Under the pieces are notes generated by a model, which saw only the letters and a program-made list of their open reading frames with translations, had not been told where the DNA came from and did not search any database. This document shows, piece after piece, positions 1 through 6,384 of a stretch of DNA of 22,951 nucleotides (the stretch's first letter is position 1; every line of letters begins with the position of its first letter). The DNA lies in the IMG/VR virus record IMGVR_UViG_3300047476_000384, positions 1 through 22,951 of that record; one strand, 5' to 3'. The position numbers and the translations under genes are program-made. This stretch comes from a virus.

Positions 1-183
1 CGAGCCTTTCGGAGAAGGGATGCCAGCACTACGTGCGCAGTAAGAATTACCCGCATCCGTGCCGGGCTTAATCCGATACCCCGAAGCGCCAAAATGAATC
101 TCGTTACCTTCATTATCTACGGCTTTGTACTTTTTGCCCTCACGCTCCGAAGCGGTAACGTTATAACCCTCATACTGCGGCAT
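1..183 (-). CDS. Small phage protein, 3' end beyond window
   Basis: This is the first 61 codons of a minus-strand gene that runs off the left edge. It begins MPQYEGYNVTASEREGKKYK and continues with an IHFGASGYRIKPGT segment and a GNSYCARSAGIPSP segment. The 'K-K-Y-K-A...IHFGA.GY' pattern resembles small hypothetical proteins (DUF5754-like) that sit in the head-gene region of Bacteroidetes phages; that comparison is from memory. Its start codon lies inside the end of the preceding 53-aa gene (14 nt overlap), which suggests coupled translation. No catalytic motif is visible and I do not assign a function. Confidence 0.6.
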   Translation of the reverse strand, partial: MPQYEGYNVTASEREGKKYKAVDNEGNEIHFGASGYRIKPGTDAGNSYCARSAGIPSPKGS

Positions 184-331
184 AGCTTTCTTTTGTTAGC
201 TTTGTTTGTAAATCATTAAGGATTACGTTAAGCGCCTGAGTTAATTTTTCAGGTTTCACCATTTCTGAATGTTCGCCTTGCCGCCATTCGGCGTGATGCT
301 TCAAAATTACGTATGCTTGGTATAATGTCAT
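170..331 (-). CDS. Small hypothetical phage protein (53 aa)
   Basis: This short gene encodes a helical 53-aa protein starting MTLYQAYVILKHHAEWRQGE and ending in KESYAAV before TGA. Its ATG overlaps the TGA of the scaffold-like gene upstream (ATGA), and its own 3' end overlaps the next gene by 14 nt, so it is embedded in a coupled chain. The 'LKHHAEWRQGEHSEMVKPEKLTQALNVIL' type pattern recalls small phage proteins of unknown role found with many accessory and head genes. No metal-binding, membrane or DNA-binding motif is clear. I judge it real from the exact junctions on both sides; its function is unknown. Confidence 0.65.
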   Translation of the reverse strand: MTLYQAYVILKHHAEWRQGEHSEMVKPEKLTQALNVILNDLQTKLTKESYAAV

Positions 332-1152
332 TTCACAAAGAAACGAGGGTTAACACCTTTAACACGTTTATCGGCTTGCGTTTCGATTGCAGGTATTAGC
401 GGTTGACCTGAACGGTTCATAGGCTTACCCGCGTGAGGATTCTTTTGAATAATACCCGCCGCCGTTGCTTCGGCTATCAATACATCATTAACACCTAAGA
501 ACGCGCCCGCTTTGTCTTTCGATTTTAAGCGTTCGCCCGTCTTACGGTCTTTAACTATTGCGCTGCCATCGTCCTCTAAATCGATAACAAACTTTTCGTT
601 TATAGCCGATTTAAAGCCTTTAATCGTGTACTCGTTTACGGTCGGGTCTAACTTCAATGCACCCAGTTCGCGCTCGAATACGCTGCTTACTTTGATTGCT
701 TTTTGTTCTTCGGCGGCTTGCGTTTTGTAGCTTTCGAATTGTGTTAATGCTTCCTGACGCGCCTGCTCTACTTCGCTGTATTTGCGCTCAAGTTGCTTAT
801 GTTTCTTTTCCCATTCGGCTACTAACTCAGCCGCGCCGTTACCCGTTGCTTTTTTCTCCCACTCATCGCGCTGCTTTTCGTATTCCGTTTTAGCGCGTTC
901 GGCTGCATTGCGAATTACGTCTAAGCTCTTTTGCTCTTTAAAATCGTCTTCGGTTAGCGTAACGCCAAACGGTTCGAAGGCGCGTTTAACTACGTTAGCT
1001 ATTGAGCCGTTAAGTTTACCCAGCGTTGCGGCGTGTTCTTTTTGGTCTATCCAATTCAGTTGGAATTTCTCCTTCGCTGTTTCGAGGTTTTCGGCTTCGT
1101 CGAGGTTTAGAAACTTCACCAGTTCTAACGCCTCCTCGGGTTTCATTGCCAT
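328..1152 (-). CDS. Putative capsid scaffolding protein
   Basis: The 274-aa product is acidic and lysine-rich. A long central segment, about residues 70 to 155, is dominated by E, K, Q and A and should form an extended coiled coil. A globular-looking C-terminal part follows, ending VKGVNPRFFVK. Scaffolding proteins of tailed phages (Gp20/PF06810-like) have this composition and lie between the minor head gene and the major capsid gene, which is the context here, with portal and MuF-like genes upstream. I infer that it acts inside the procapsid and is removed on maturation. Its first 46 codons overlap another open frame (1016-1273), an unusually long overlap. The start MAMKPEEALELVKFLNLDEA is preferred because the helical N-terminus looks conserved in style; M3 is an alternative. 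Confidence 0.6.
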   Translation of the reverse strand: MAMKPEEALELVKFLNLDEAENLETAKEKFQLNWIDQKEHAATLGKLNGSIANVVKRAFEPFGVTLTEDDFKEQKSLDVIRNAAERAKTEYEKQRDEWEKKATGNGAAELVAEWEKKHKQLERKYSEVEQARQEALTQFESYKTQAAEEQKAIKVSSVFERELGALKLDPTVNEYTIKGFKSAINEKFVIDLEDDGSAIVKDRKTGERLKSKDKAGAFLGVNDVLIAEATAAGIIQKNPHAGKPMNRSGQPLIPAIETQADKRVKGVNPRFFVK

Positions 1153-1273
1153 AAATTATAGGGGTTTCAATTTGTTTTAATTTCAATTCACGAGCGCCCC
1201 GTGCTAATAGGTTTGAGGCTACAACGTCGGACGCGTGTATTATTTTACCATCTGATAGCAGTAAATATTTCAT
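1016..1273 (-). CDS. Small basic hypothetical protein
   Basis: I start this gene at the ATG ending at 1273 (MKYLLLSDGKIIHASDVVAS), not at the earlier in-frame ATG at 1282, because the latter lies inside the promoter's -7 element. The N-terminal 40 residues look like a compact small fold. The C-terminal half is very rich in R, K, E and G (KPRRSRKPRNSEG), suggesting a disordered basic tail. The last 137 nt overlap the scaffold-like gene in another frame. The N-terminal part resembles small proteins near head genes in Bacteroidetes phages; the Arg-rich end may be a by-product of the overlap. Function is unknown. Confidence 0.5.
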   Translation of the reverse strand: MKYLLLSDGKIIHASDVVASNLLARGARELKLKQIETPIIYGNETRGGVRTGEVSKPRRSRKPRNSEGEIPTELDRPKRTRRNAG

Positions 1274-1279
1274 GCAGCA

Positions 1280-1310
1280 CAAAGATAGTTAATTGAAATT
1301 GCAAAACAAA
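1280..1310 (-). promoter_or_regulatory. Bacteroidetes-type promoter, near-leaderless
   Basis: On the minus strand the sequence reads TTTG (1310-1307), 19 nt, then TATCTTTG (1287-1280). This is an exact match to the Bacteroidetes housekeeping-sigma consensus TTTG-N19-21-TAnnTTTG. It occupies the 43-nt gap after the MuF-like gene, one of the few gaps in the virion module. The expected transcription start falls at or within a few bases of the ATG at 1273, so the transcript would be leaderless or nearly so. It would give the scaffold and capsid genes their own supply of mRNA (inference). Confidence 0.72.
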
Positions 1311-1316
1311 AAAGGG

Positions 1317-2228
1317 TTAATCAATATACCCTTCAGCCCTTGCGCGCGCCTTAACGGTTTCGGGAACTTTTGACGCTGGCACGGGTACTAAATCATGGCG
1401 GCAATTCCAACCGCCTACGAAAGTAAAAATAGTTCTGCTATCCGTTCCATCGATTCGCCCCGCCCACGTTCCGTTCTTAATGTCGTTTATATCCGCGCTG
1501 TTTTGACCGCGCCCCCATGCCTCTATTTCTTTACGGTGGAATATTTCACCTTGCCTATGTTCGCAAAACGGACGCGTCGTAGGTATTTCACCCCCTAAAT
1601 ATTGAAACCATTGTATTCCTATTTCCTCATTAACAGCCGCCGAAAAGCTACGGTCTGCCACGGCTTGCGCGGTTGTGGCGGTTGTTTTAATATGACCTAA
1701 CAAATTACCATCGAGTTTACTATCGCCTATAATCGTAGAGCTTAACGCCTTAACGGCTTCGCGCAGCGGTGCGCGTGCTGCAATGTTAGCCGTTAGCTGC
1801 TCTAAAAACGGTTGTGTTACGCGTTCCCTTAATCCACTACCAAAAAAACTATTAATTGCGTTCTGTTTGCTTATTTGAACTAATCGCCGCTGTGCTTCGG
1901 TAGGCTCAAAACCCGCTTCGAACTTTTGCGCTATTTCAGTCGATAGGTTTACGCCCGCTTCGATTTGCGAAAGGAATTTAGAAACCGCCTCTTTATATTC
2001 GCCGCCCGCTAAAACCTTATTCAGTTCGTCGGCTATTAATCCGATTCGGTTAATGTTAGCATCGCTCTGAATTATATTCCCGGTACTATCTACGTCCATA
2101 TCGCGTAACAACGGCTCGACGGTACGCCACGCATCGAGCTGGGCGCGTTCGGCGCTCGTAGCCATGTCCTTCGGTATCTGTTCAAATAACCGAATTTTCT
2201 TTTTAATCAGTTCGTCAAGCGATGCCAT
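1317..2228 (-). CDS. MuF-like minor head protein
   Basis: The 303-aa protein is mostly helical. Its C-terminal block has the layout of phage Mu F-like head morphogenesis proteins: TTRPFCEHRQGEIFHRKEIE at about residues 218-237, followed by GGWNCRHDLVPV near residues 272-283, which matches the family's 'R..C....G....EI...G...C.H...PV' pattern. Such proteins sit near the portal vertex and help head assembly or early ejection. The gene starts 14 nt inside the portal gene's end, as expected for the usual portal-MuF pair. The conserved Cys and His residues could bind a metal, as proposed for this family. Length is normal and no fused toxin domain is seen. Confidence 0.8.
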   Translation of the reverse strand: MASLDELIKKKIRLFEQIPKDMATSAERAQLDAWRTVEPLLRDMDVDSTGNIIQSDANINRIGLIADELNKVLAGGEYKEAVSKFLSQIEAGVNLSTEIAQKFEAGFEPTEAQRRLVQISKQNAINSFFGSGLRERVTQPFLEQLTANIAARAPLREAVKALSSTIIGDSKLDGNLLGHIKTTATTAQAVADRSFSAAVNEEIGIQWFQYLGGEIPTTRPFCEHRQGEIFHRKEIEAWGRGQNSADINDIKNGTWAGRIDGTDSRTIFTFVGGWNCRHDLVPVPASKVPETVKARARAEGYID

Positions 2229-4125
2229 TTAATAAGTCCCGTTGCGCTTGTTGTATAGGGTCTAATTGTACGCGCACCTTTTCGGCTGCAATGTTACGCA
2301 AGGCTACGACCTGCTCCTGTAATGGCAAATCGGTAAACTTTGGCGCGTCTTCGGTTGGTATGTAGTTACGGATTAACTCCATTACTAACTGTGGGGCGCT
2401 AAAGTGCAAAACGTCTTGCCACTTTTCAACCGTACCATTTGCCACCCTTGCGGCTATATCCGCGCTGCTCATTAGTAACAGTTCGTCCGAATGAATAATT
2501 AAATCGTATATCGCGCTCGTTTCCTCGTCGGTGTAGTGTATTGCTTTAATGTAATTGTACACGTTGCTAAACGTTACCGAAGGTGGTACGCCCGCTGTGA
2601 TACCCTCACCGATTACAGCTAAATAGTCGCTCGGTGTACTTATATCGAAGGTCGTGGGATAAACCAACGTAACACCCCCGAATAAGTCGCCGTAACGCAT
2701 TTTCCCAGTCGTTACCAAGATAAACTCATACAAGCTGAATAGCTGGTCTGAAATAGGCTTTAAAAACGCATATAAGCTACGCATCTTATTGAGGCTACCC
2801 GTAGCCGTTACACCTTCGCCAACGCCTACCGAACTATCGCTGCTTGGTAGGTGCAAAATTGAACGCGCTTTTTTCATTTGTGCATCTATTTCGACGCGCA
2901 AAAAGTTAAGGGTATCCATAGGCGGCGAAACGAATTTTAAGTATTCGCCACTTATACCGCTATCGCCCTCGCTTACCGAGGTCTTAGGCTTAATCAATAG
3001 CATACCAGTCGGGCTAAAACGCGACTTCAAACCGCCGCCGCTACACGATGGACACGTCCGATAGCCGCCGTTTATAGGGTCGAATATTTGACCGTCTACG
3101 CACTTATTACCCTCGCGGTCGTGAAAGTCGCAAACCTCACCCAACGCCACCATAAAAGGAAATGCGCTGGTTGCTTTACTTATTTGTAAGTAGCTTTCGT
3201 CTAAAACAACTTGGTCGAGAAAAGGAACGGCGGTAATGAATGGCGACTGAAAACATATTTCGCCGTTAATCAATTGCGGCATACCTTGTAACTTATGGCA
3301 GGGGACATAACCGAGGTTGTGCGCAAAGTAAAGCACAGGTTCGCTAAATTCCATTTCGGACTTTTTACCAGTTTGGTAAATCTTCCAAATATTCATAGTA
3401 TCGTAAAGCTCTAACACGATACCGCTTTTCTCCATTTTAGAGCCGTTCTTTACGCTGCTATAATCGTCGGTAATAACAAGATAGTATTCACCGAACTTTT
3501 GCCCTACAATCGACTTACATGAATAGTAATGCGGCATCGGTTTTAAAAGGTCGTTGCTAATTACTTCGCTATCGTCCTCGTCGCTTAAAACCGTTTCTAC
3601 GTCCTCGGGTTCGATTGCAATAATGCCGTTCGGGTCTACCAGTTTTAACGTTGGCAGCATCGTTTTAACGAACGCCTCAACGCTTCCGAACTTTTCTATT
3701 TCCTCGTTAACGAACCTTTGAAAAGTATCATCGCCAAACCTTTCGTCCGCTTCAGGAAAATATTTAATACTCCAATTTTGGTCTGCGAACGCACGGCTTA
3801 CCGTAGATTTAAAATCTTCGAAAACGCTTAACGTCGTAGGCTTATAATTTGCTTTGATGTATTGCGCCTGTACGTCGGTTTGGTTCGGGGCGCGTACGCT
3901 TAACAAATGCTCGGGGTAAACATCGGGTCGCGTATGCGGTAAAATAGAATCGTACATCTTCGCCGCGTAGTTATACCCGTCCCAGTATTCAGGGTACTGG
4001 CTTACACCCGTGCGCTGTTTAGTGATAGGGTTAAGCGGCGAAGACCTTTGAGCCTCCGCCCAGCCTTTAAACTTAACAGCAAAGCGATTAACGACCTTGT
4101 TTATTTCCTCGGTAGATAGTGCCAT
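2215..4125 (-). CDS. Portal protein
   Basis: The 636-aa protein has the position, size and style of a portal protein, the dodecameric channel at the head vertex through which DNA is packaged and ejected. A GEGVTATGSLNKMRSLYAFLKP segment at about residues 437-458 and the preceding IDAQMKKARSILHLP helix resemble the core helical region of portals of this group. A likely zinc-binding insert sits at about residues 333-367 (CDFHDREGNKC followed by CPSCSGGG). The MuF-like gene follows immediately. Its ATG overlaps the stop of a 25-codon ORF (TAATG). The last residues are glutamine-rich, as is common where a portal tail is flexible. Identification is from pattern and context, not from a search. Confidence 0.78.
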   Translation of the reverse strand: MALSTEEINKVVNRFAVKFKGWAEAQRSSPLNPITKQRTGVSQYPEYWDGYNYAAKMYDSILPHTRPDVYPEHLLSVRAPNQTDVQAQYIKANYKPTTLSVFEDFKSTVSRAFADQNWSIKYFPEADERFGDDTFQRFVNEEIEKFGSVEAFVKTMLPTLKLVDPNGIIAIEPEDVETVLSDEDDSEVISNDLLKPMPHYYSCKSIVGQKFGEYYLVITDDYSSVKNGSKMEKSGIVLELYDTMNIWKIYQTGKKSEMEFSEPVLYFAHNLGYVPCHKLQGMPQLINGEICFQSPFITAVPFLDQVVLDESYLQISKATSAFPFMVALGEVCDFHDREGNKCVDGQIFDPINGGYRTCPSCSGGGLKSRFSPTGMLLIKPKTSVSEGDSGISGEYLKFVSPPMDTLNFLRVEIDAQMKKARSILHLPSSDSSVGVGEGVTATGSLNKMRSLYAFLKPISDQLFSLYEFILVTTGKMRYGDLFGGVTLVYPTTFDISTPSDYLAVIGEGITAGVPPSVTFSNVYNYIKAIHYTDEETSAIYDLIIHSDELLLMSSADIAARVANGTVEKWQDVLHFSAPQLVMELIRNYIPTEDAPKFTDLPLQEQVVALRNIAAEKVRVQLDPIQQAQRDLLNGIA

Positions 4126-4202
4126 TATGCGACTGCTTTAGTTGTAGGGTTAACAATTACGTGCGAACCGCACGATTTAGAACGGCAAAAAGTTAGTTTC
4201 AT
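4125..4202 (-). CDS. 25-aa candidate microprotein with CxxxxCxxH
   Basis: This ORF reads MKLTFCRSKSCGSHVIV followed by eight more residues ending KAVA. It exactly fills the space between the SAM methyltransferase and the portal. Its ATG overlaps the upstream TGA (ATGA) and its TAA overlaps the portal ATG (TAATG). Both junctions are the coupling types used elsewhere in this operon, which is hard to explain by chance for a random ORF. Cys6, Cys11 and His14 could form half of a zinc site, needing a dimer or partner. It may instead simply act as a translational relay. No known family is recognised. Confidence 0.5.
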   Translation of the reverse strand: MKLTFCRSKSCGSHVIVNPTTKAVA

Positions 4203-4825
4203 AATCTTTGTAGTATTGATAAGCCACGCCCCTCGGATGTGTTGAGCGTAACAACGTTATACTTGTAATGATTAACGTAGCGCATTAATTCGGCAACGTC
4301 GGGTATGTGTAGCGTATCATGATAGGCAATAATACCCCCCTTTGCGATTACGCGCTCAATCTCTTTGAACTCGGGTAATATATTCGCCCAGCTATGGTCG
4401 CCGTCAACAAAGATAAAATCGAAATGCTCACGCGGCATACCTTTAATAACCTTTATCGATTCGCCTAAAATGAAATCAACAGCAACGCCCGAACGTTCTA
4501 AATTATGTTTGCGATGGTCGTTAATATCGATGCCAGCATAGTAACCGCCTTGCGGCAAAGCCTCAATCATTTTAACCGAGGTTTCGCCCTCGAATACACC
4601 AATCTCTAAAACAGCTTTAGCGCCGTGCATTTTAATTAATGAACCAATAAACTCGCATACATCAGGCTCACTATTCCAACCGTGGCGCGTGGTTTCGCTA
4701 AACGTTTCGGTCGTTACTAATTCCTTTTCGGGTAGCGGCTCAAGTGCGTAAACGTAATCAGTTTTAACCGTCTTTTGTTTTTTAGCTTTTGGCTCGGTTG
4801 CTTTTTTACTTTTTGTTCCCTGCAT
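4199..4825 (-). CDS. SAM-dependent class I methyltransferase
   Basis: The 208-aa product has a basic lysine-rich N-terminal tail of about 25 residues, then a Rossmann-type methyltransferase fold of the Methyltransf_24 kind. Motif I is AVLEIGVFEGETS near residue 70, the acidic loop after strand 2 is AGIDIND, and FDFIFVDGDHSW gives the strand 4 region with possible metal or substrate residues (D, D, H). GGIIAYHDT follows. These enzymes often methylate sugars or other small O-linked groups. The gene overlaps the glycosyltransferase gene by 20 nt, so a shared job in making or capping a glycan is the natural inference. The substrate, host surface glycan or virion, is not shown by the sequence. Confidence 0.75.
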   Translation of the reverse strand: MQGTKSKKATEPKAKKQKTVKTDYVYALEPLPEKELVTTETFSETTRHGWNSEPDVCEFIGSLIKMHGAKAVLEIGVFEGETSVKMIEALPQGGYYAGIDINDHRKHNLERSGVAVDFILGESIKVIKGMPREHFDFIFVDGDHSWANILPEFKEIERVIAKGGIIAYHDTLHIPDVAELMRYVNHYKYNVVTLNTSEGRGLSILQRL

Positions 4826-5774
4826 ATTTGTTCGAGGTTATTCGGTTTATAAAATGTATGTGTTGTTTACCCGCTTCGGCAAACCATTTTTTCAAAAGTC
4901 TATCAAGCCATTCGACATAAAACAACGGGGTAAAACCTTGCCCGCCGTAATATGATTGCAAATAGAATCGCTCGGTTATTTGTTCAAAGGTTAAGCGGCG
5001 CTGCATCGCGAAATGAATATATCCGTTTTCGCTTCCGTCGGTTTGCCCTACTGAAATAATCGCAGGGTCTAAACCTAATTTAGCTAACGCAACGTTCATA
5101 TATAGTTCGTCAGGTTGCCCGCCGCCCCACTTCATGCGCAGCTTTTGAACTGGTAGCTGTTTGTTTTCGTAATAGTCTTTAGCTATTATGTAAATCTTTT
5201 CGGCTTCAATTCCTTTACGAATGTATTGAATTGAGCTATTGATGGCTGGTAAAACCGCCGTATCGCTTAAGCCAAAATGCTGCCAAATATCATCTGCCCA
5301 TGCCCATTGCATCGAAGGTATTACGCGCCCTTGCTGAATGGTATGGTAGCCGACCGTGTGGCTTATGTAATCTTTACCCGCGTTAATCAATTCGTTAAGC
5401 ATAGGCTCAATATCTTTAAGCGCCACGGCATCAACGTCGAGGTAAATGTTATGTTCAAATGGTAGGTATTCGTATAGATTAACCTTTAGTTTACCGGGGT
5501 CTAACTTACCGCCCGTTGTTAGGTGTTCAGGTTTAATCTCATTAATTGAATCGACGTAATCCGCAAGCCCGTTAGCGTAGCCATAGCATTTACTTCTATC
5601 GTCGACGTAAAGGGCAATTTTAAGCCCGCTATTGAATCGCTTAATACTAAACGCTAAATTATAAGCCGCCCCATAGTAATGCGGTTTACCAAACGCAAAA
5701 AGCACAACCCCGATATTATTCGAGGCGTGCTTTTGTTCGTTAGTCAAATTAGCTAAAGATTCCCGCTGGTGCAT
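4806..5774 (-). CDS. GT8-like glycosyltransferase
   Basis: The 322-aa protein begins, after a polar leader, with GVVLFAFGKPHYYGAAYNLA and contains NIYLDVDAVAL near residues 108-118. The DVD is a classical DxD metal/nucleotide-sugar site of GT-A fold enzymes. The later GGGQPDELYMNVALAKLG, near residues 217-234, matches the conserved D-E acceptor region of glycosyltransferase family 8-like proteins. No signal peptide or membrane segment is seen, so it should act in the cytoplasm. It lies inside the virion gene block between a tail protein and the portal, coupled to a methyltransferase. That suggests decoration of a phage structural protein or alteration of a host glycan (inference). The first clear methionine gives a 26-nt overlap with the upstream gene. 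Confidence 0.72.
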   Translation of the reverse strand: MHQRESLANLTNEQKHASNNIGVVLFAFGKPHYYGAAYNLAFSIKRFNSGLKIALYVDDRSKCYGYANGLADYVDSINEIKPEHLTTGGKLDPGKLKVNLYEYLPFEHNIYLDVDAVALKDIEPMLNELINAGKDYISHTVGYHTIQQGRVIPSMQWAWADDIWQHFGLSDTAVLPAINSSIQYIRKGIEAEKIYIIAKDYYENKQLPVQKLRMKWGGGQPDELYMNVALAKLGLDPAIISVGQTDGSENGYIHFAMQRRLTFEQITERFYLQSYYGGQGFTPLFYVEWLDRLLKKWFAEAGKQHIHFINRITSNKYAGNKK

Positions 5775-6288
5775 TGTACTGAGTTGGGATATCTTTATCG
5801 CGCCATGAAAAGGTTACTTCGTAACGCTGTAATTCGTTATTCTGCTCGGGCAAAATAAAGTTAGCGCTCGTTGTAATCCCTACGGGCGGGTCGATAAAAA
5901 TAATCTTACCGCTATCGCACATATACGCCATAATCCAACCAACGCGACGGTTATTAACGTCGTTCCAAAATAGGTTATTTTCGTCGGTTACATTTGCATC
6001 GTATAACGTGGCGGTGCGGTCTTCATTAATGCGGATAGGTGTACCACATCCAATCGGGCTATCTACCGTTACGGGCGAACCTGCTGGTAATGCAAATCGT
6101 ATGTCTTCGATAATACGGGCTTCGCCGCTCGCTAATAGCGCAGCAATTTCTACCGCGTCCGACGGGTCGGCTACGGTTACATTACAAGCGCCTACGATAA
6201 TCGCAGAAACACCGCCGAGTTTATACTCATTGCAGTCCACCAAATTATGTTCGAGTAACGACGAATCGCAATAGGAAACGCATCCCAT
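5749..6288 (-). CDS. Putative tail tube/major tail protein
   Basis: The 179-aa protein starts MGCVSYCDSSLLEHNLVDCN and looks mainly beta-stranded. It ends with LQRYEVTFSWRDKDIPTQYN and then APAGIFS. This 'E..R.E.....D.P....APAGIF' ending recalls tail-tube-like proteins in Bacteroidetes phages; the assignment is tentative. It is one of few virion genes with a leader of its own, a 96-nt gap with an inverted repeat, which would suit a protein needed in many copies. Its location, downstream of the fibre-like gene and not upstream of the tape measure, is unusual for a tube protein. A decoration protein is the main alternative. Confidence 0.45.
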   Translation of the reverse strand: MGCVSYCDSSLLEHNLVDCNEYKLGGVSAIIVGACNVTVADPSDAVEIAALLASGEARIIEDIRFALPAGSPVTVDSPIGCGTPIRINEDRTATLYDANVTDENNLFWNDVNNRRVGWIMAYMCDSGKIIFIDPPVGITTSANFILPEQNNELQRYEVTFSWRDKDIPTQYNAPAGIFS

Positions 6289-6384
6289 AATTTAAAAGGT
6301 GTTTATTGTTTTACCTTCGGTTCGATAGGTCGAAAGGTTGACACCTAAAAAAGGATTGCTCAAATGTTCCCCAAATTTACAAAA
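6289..6384 (-). promoter_or_regulatory. Leader with nested inverted repeats
   Basis: This gap separates the fibre-like gene from the tail-tube-like gene. The minus strand first shows TAAATTTG (6379-6372), a perfect -7 element with no TTTG at N19. Two nested arms follow: AGGTGT (6346-6341) pairs with ACACCT (6302-6297), and ACCTT (6338-6334) pairs with AAGGT (6317-6313). The whole could fold into a long hairpin close to the start codon at 6288. The sequence around the -7 box, TTTTGTAAATTTG, is repeated before the structured RNA at 22048-22176. I infer a leader that affects mRNA stability or translation. Confidence 0.4.

Noticed and set aside
782-1180. Plus-strand 132-codon ORF over the scaffold-like gene
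   Set aside because: It is the antisense of a well-supported minus-strand gene, is serine-rich in the way shadows of E/K-rich coiled coils are, and has no context on that strand.
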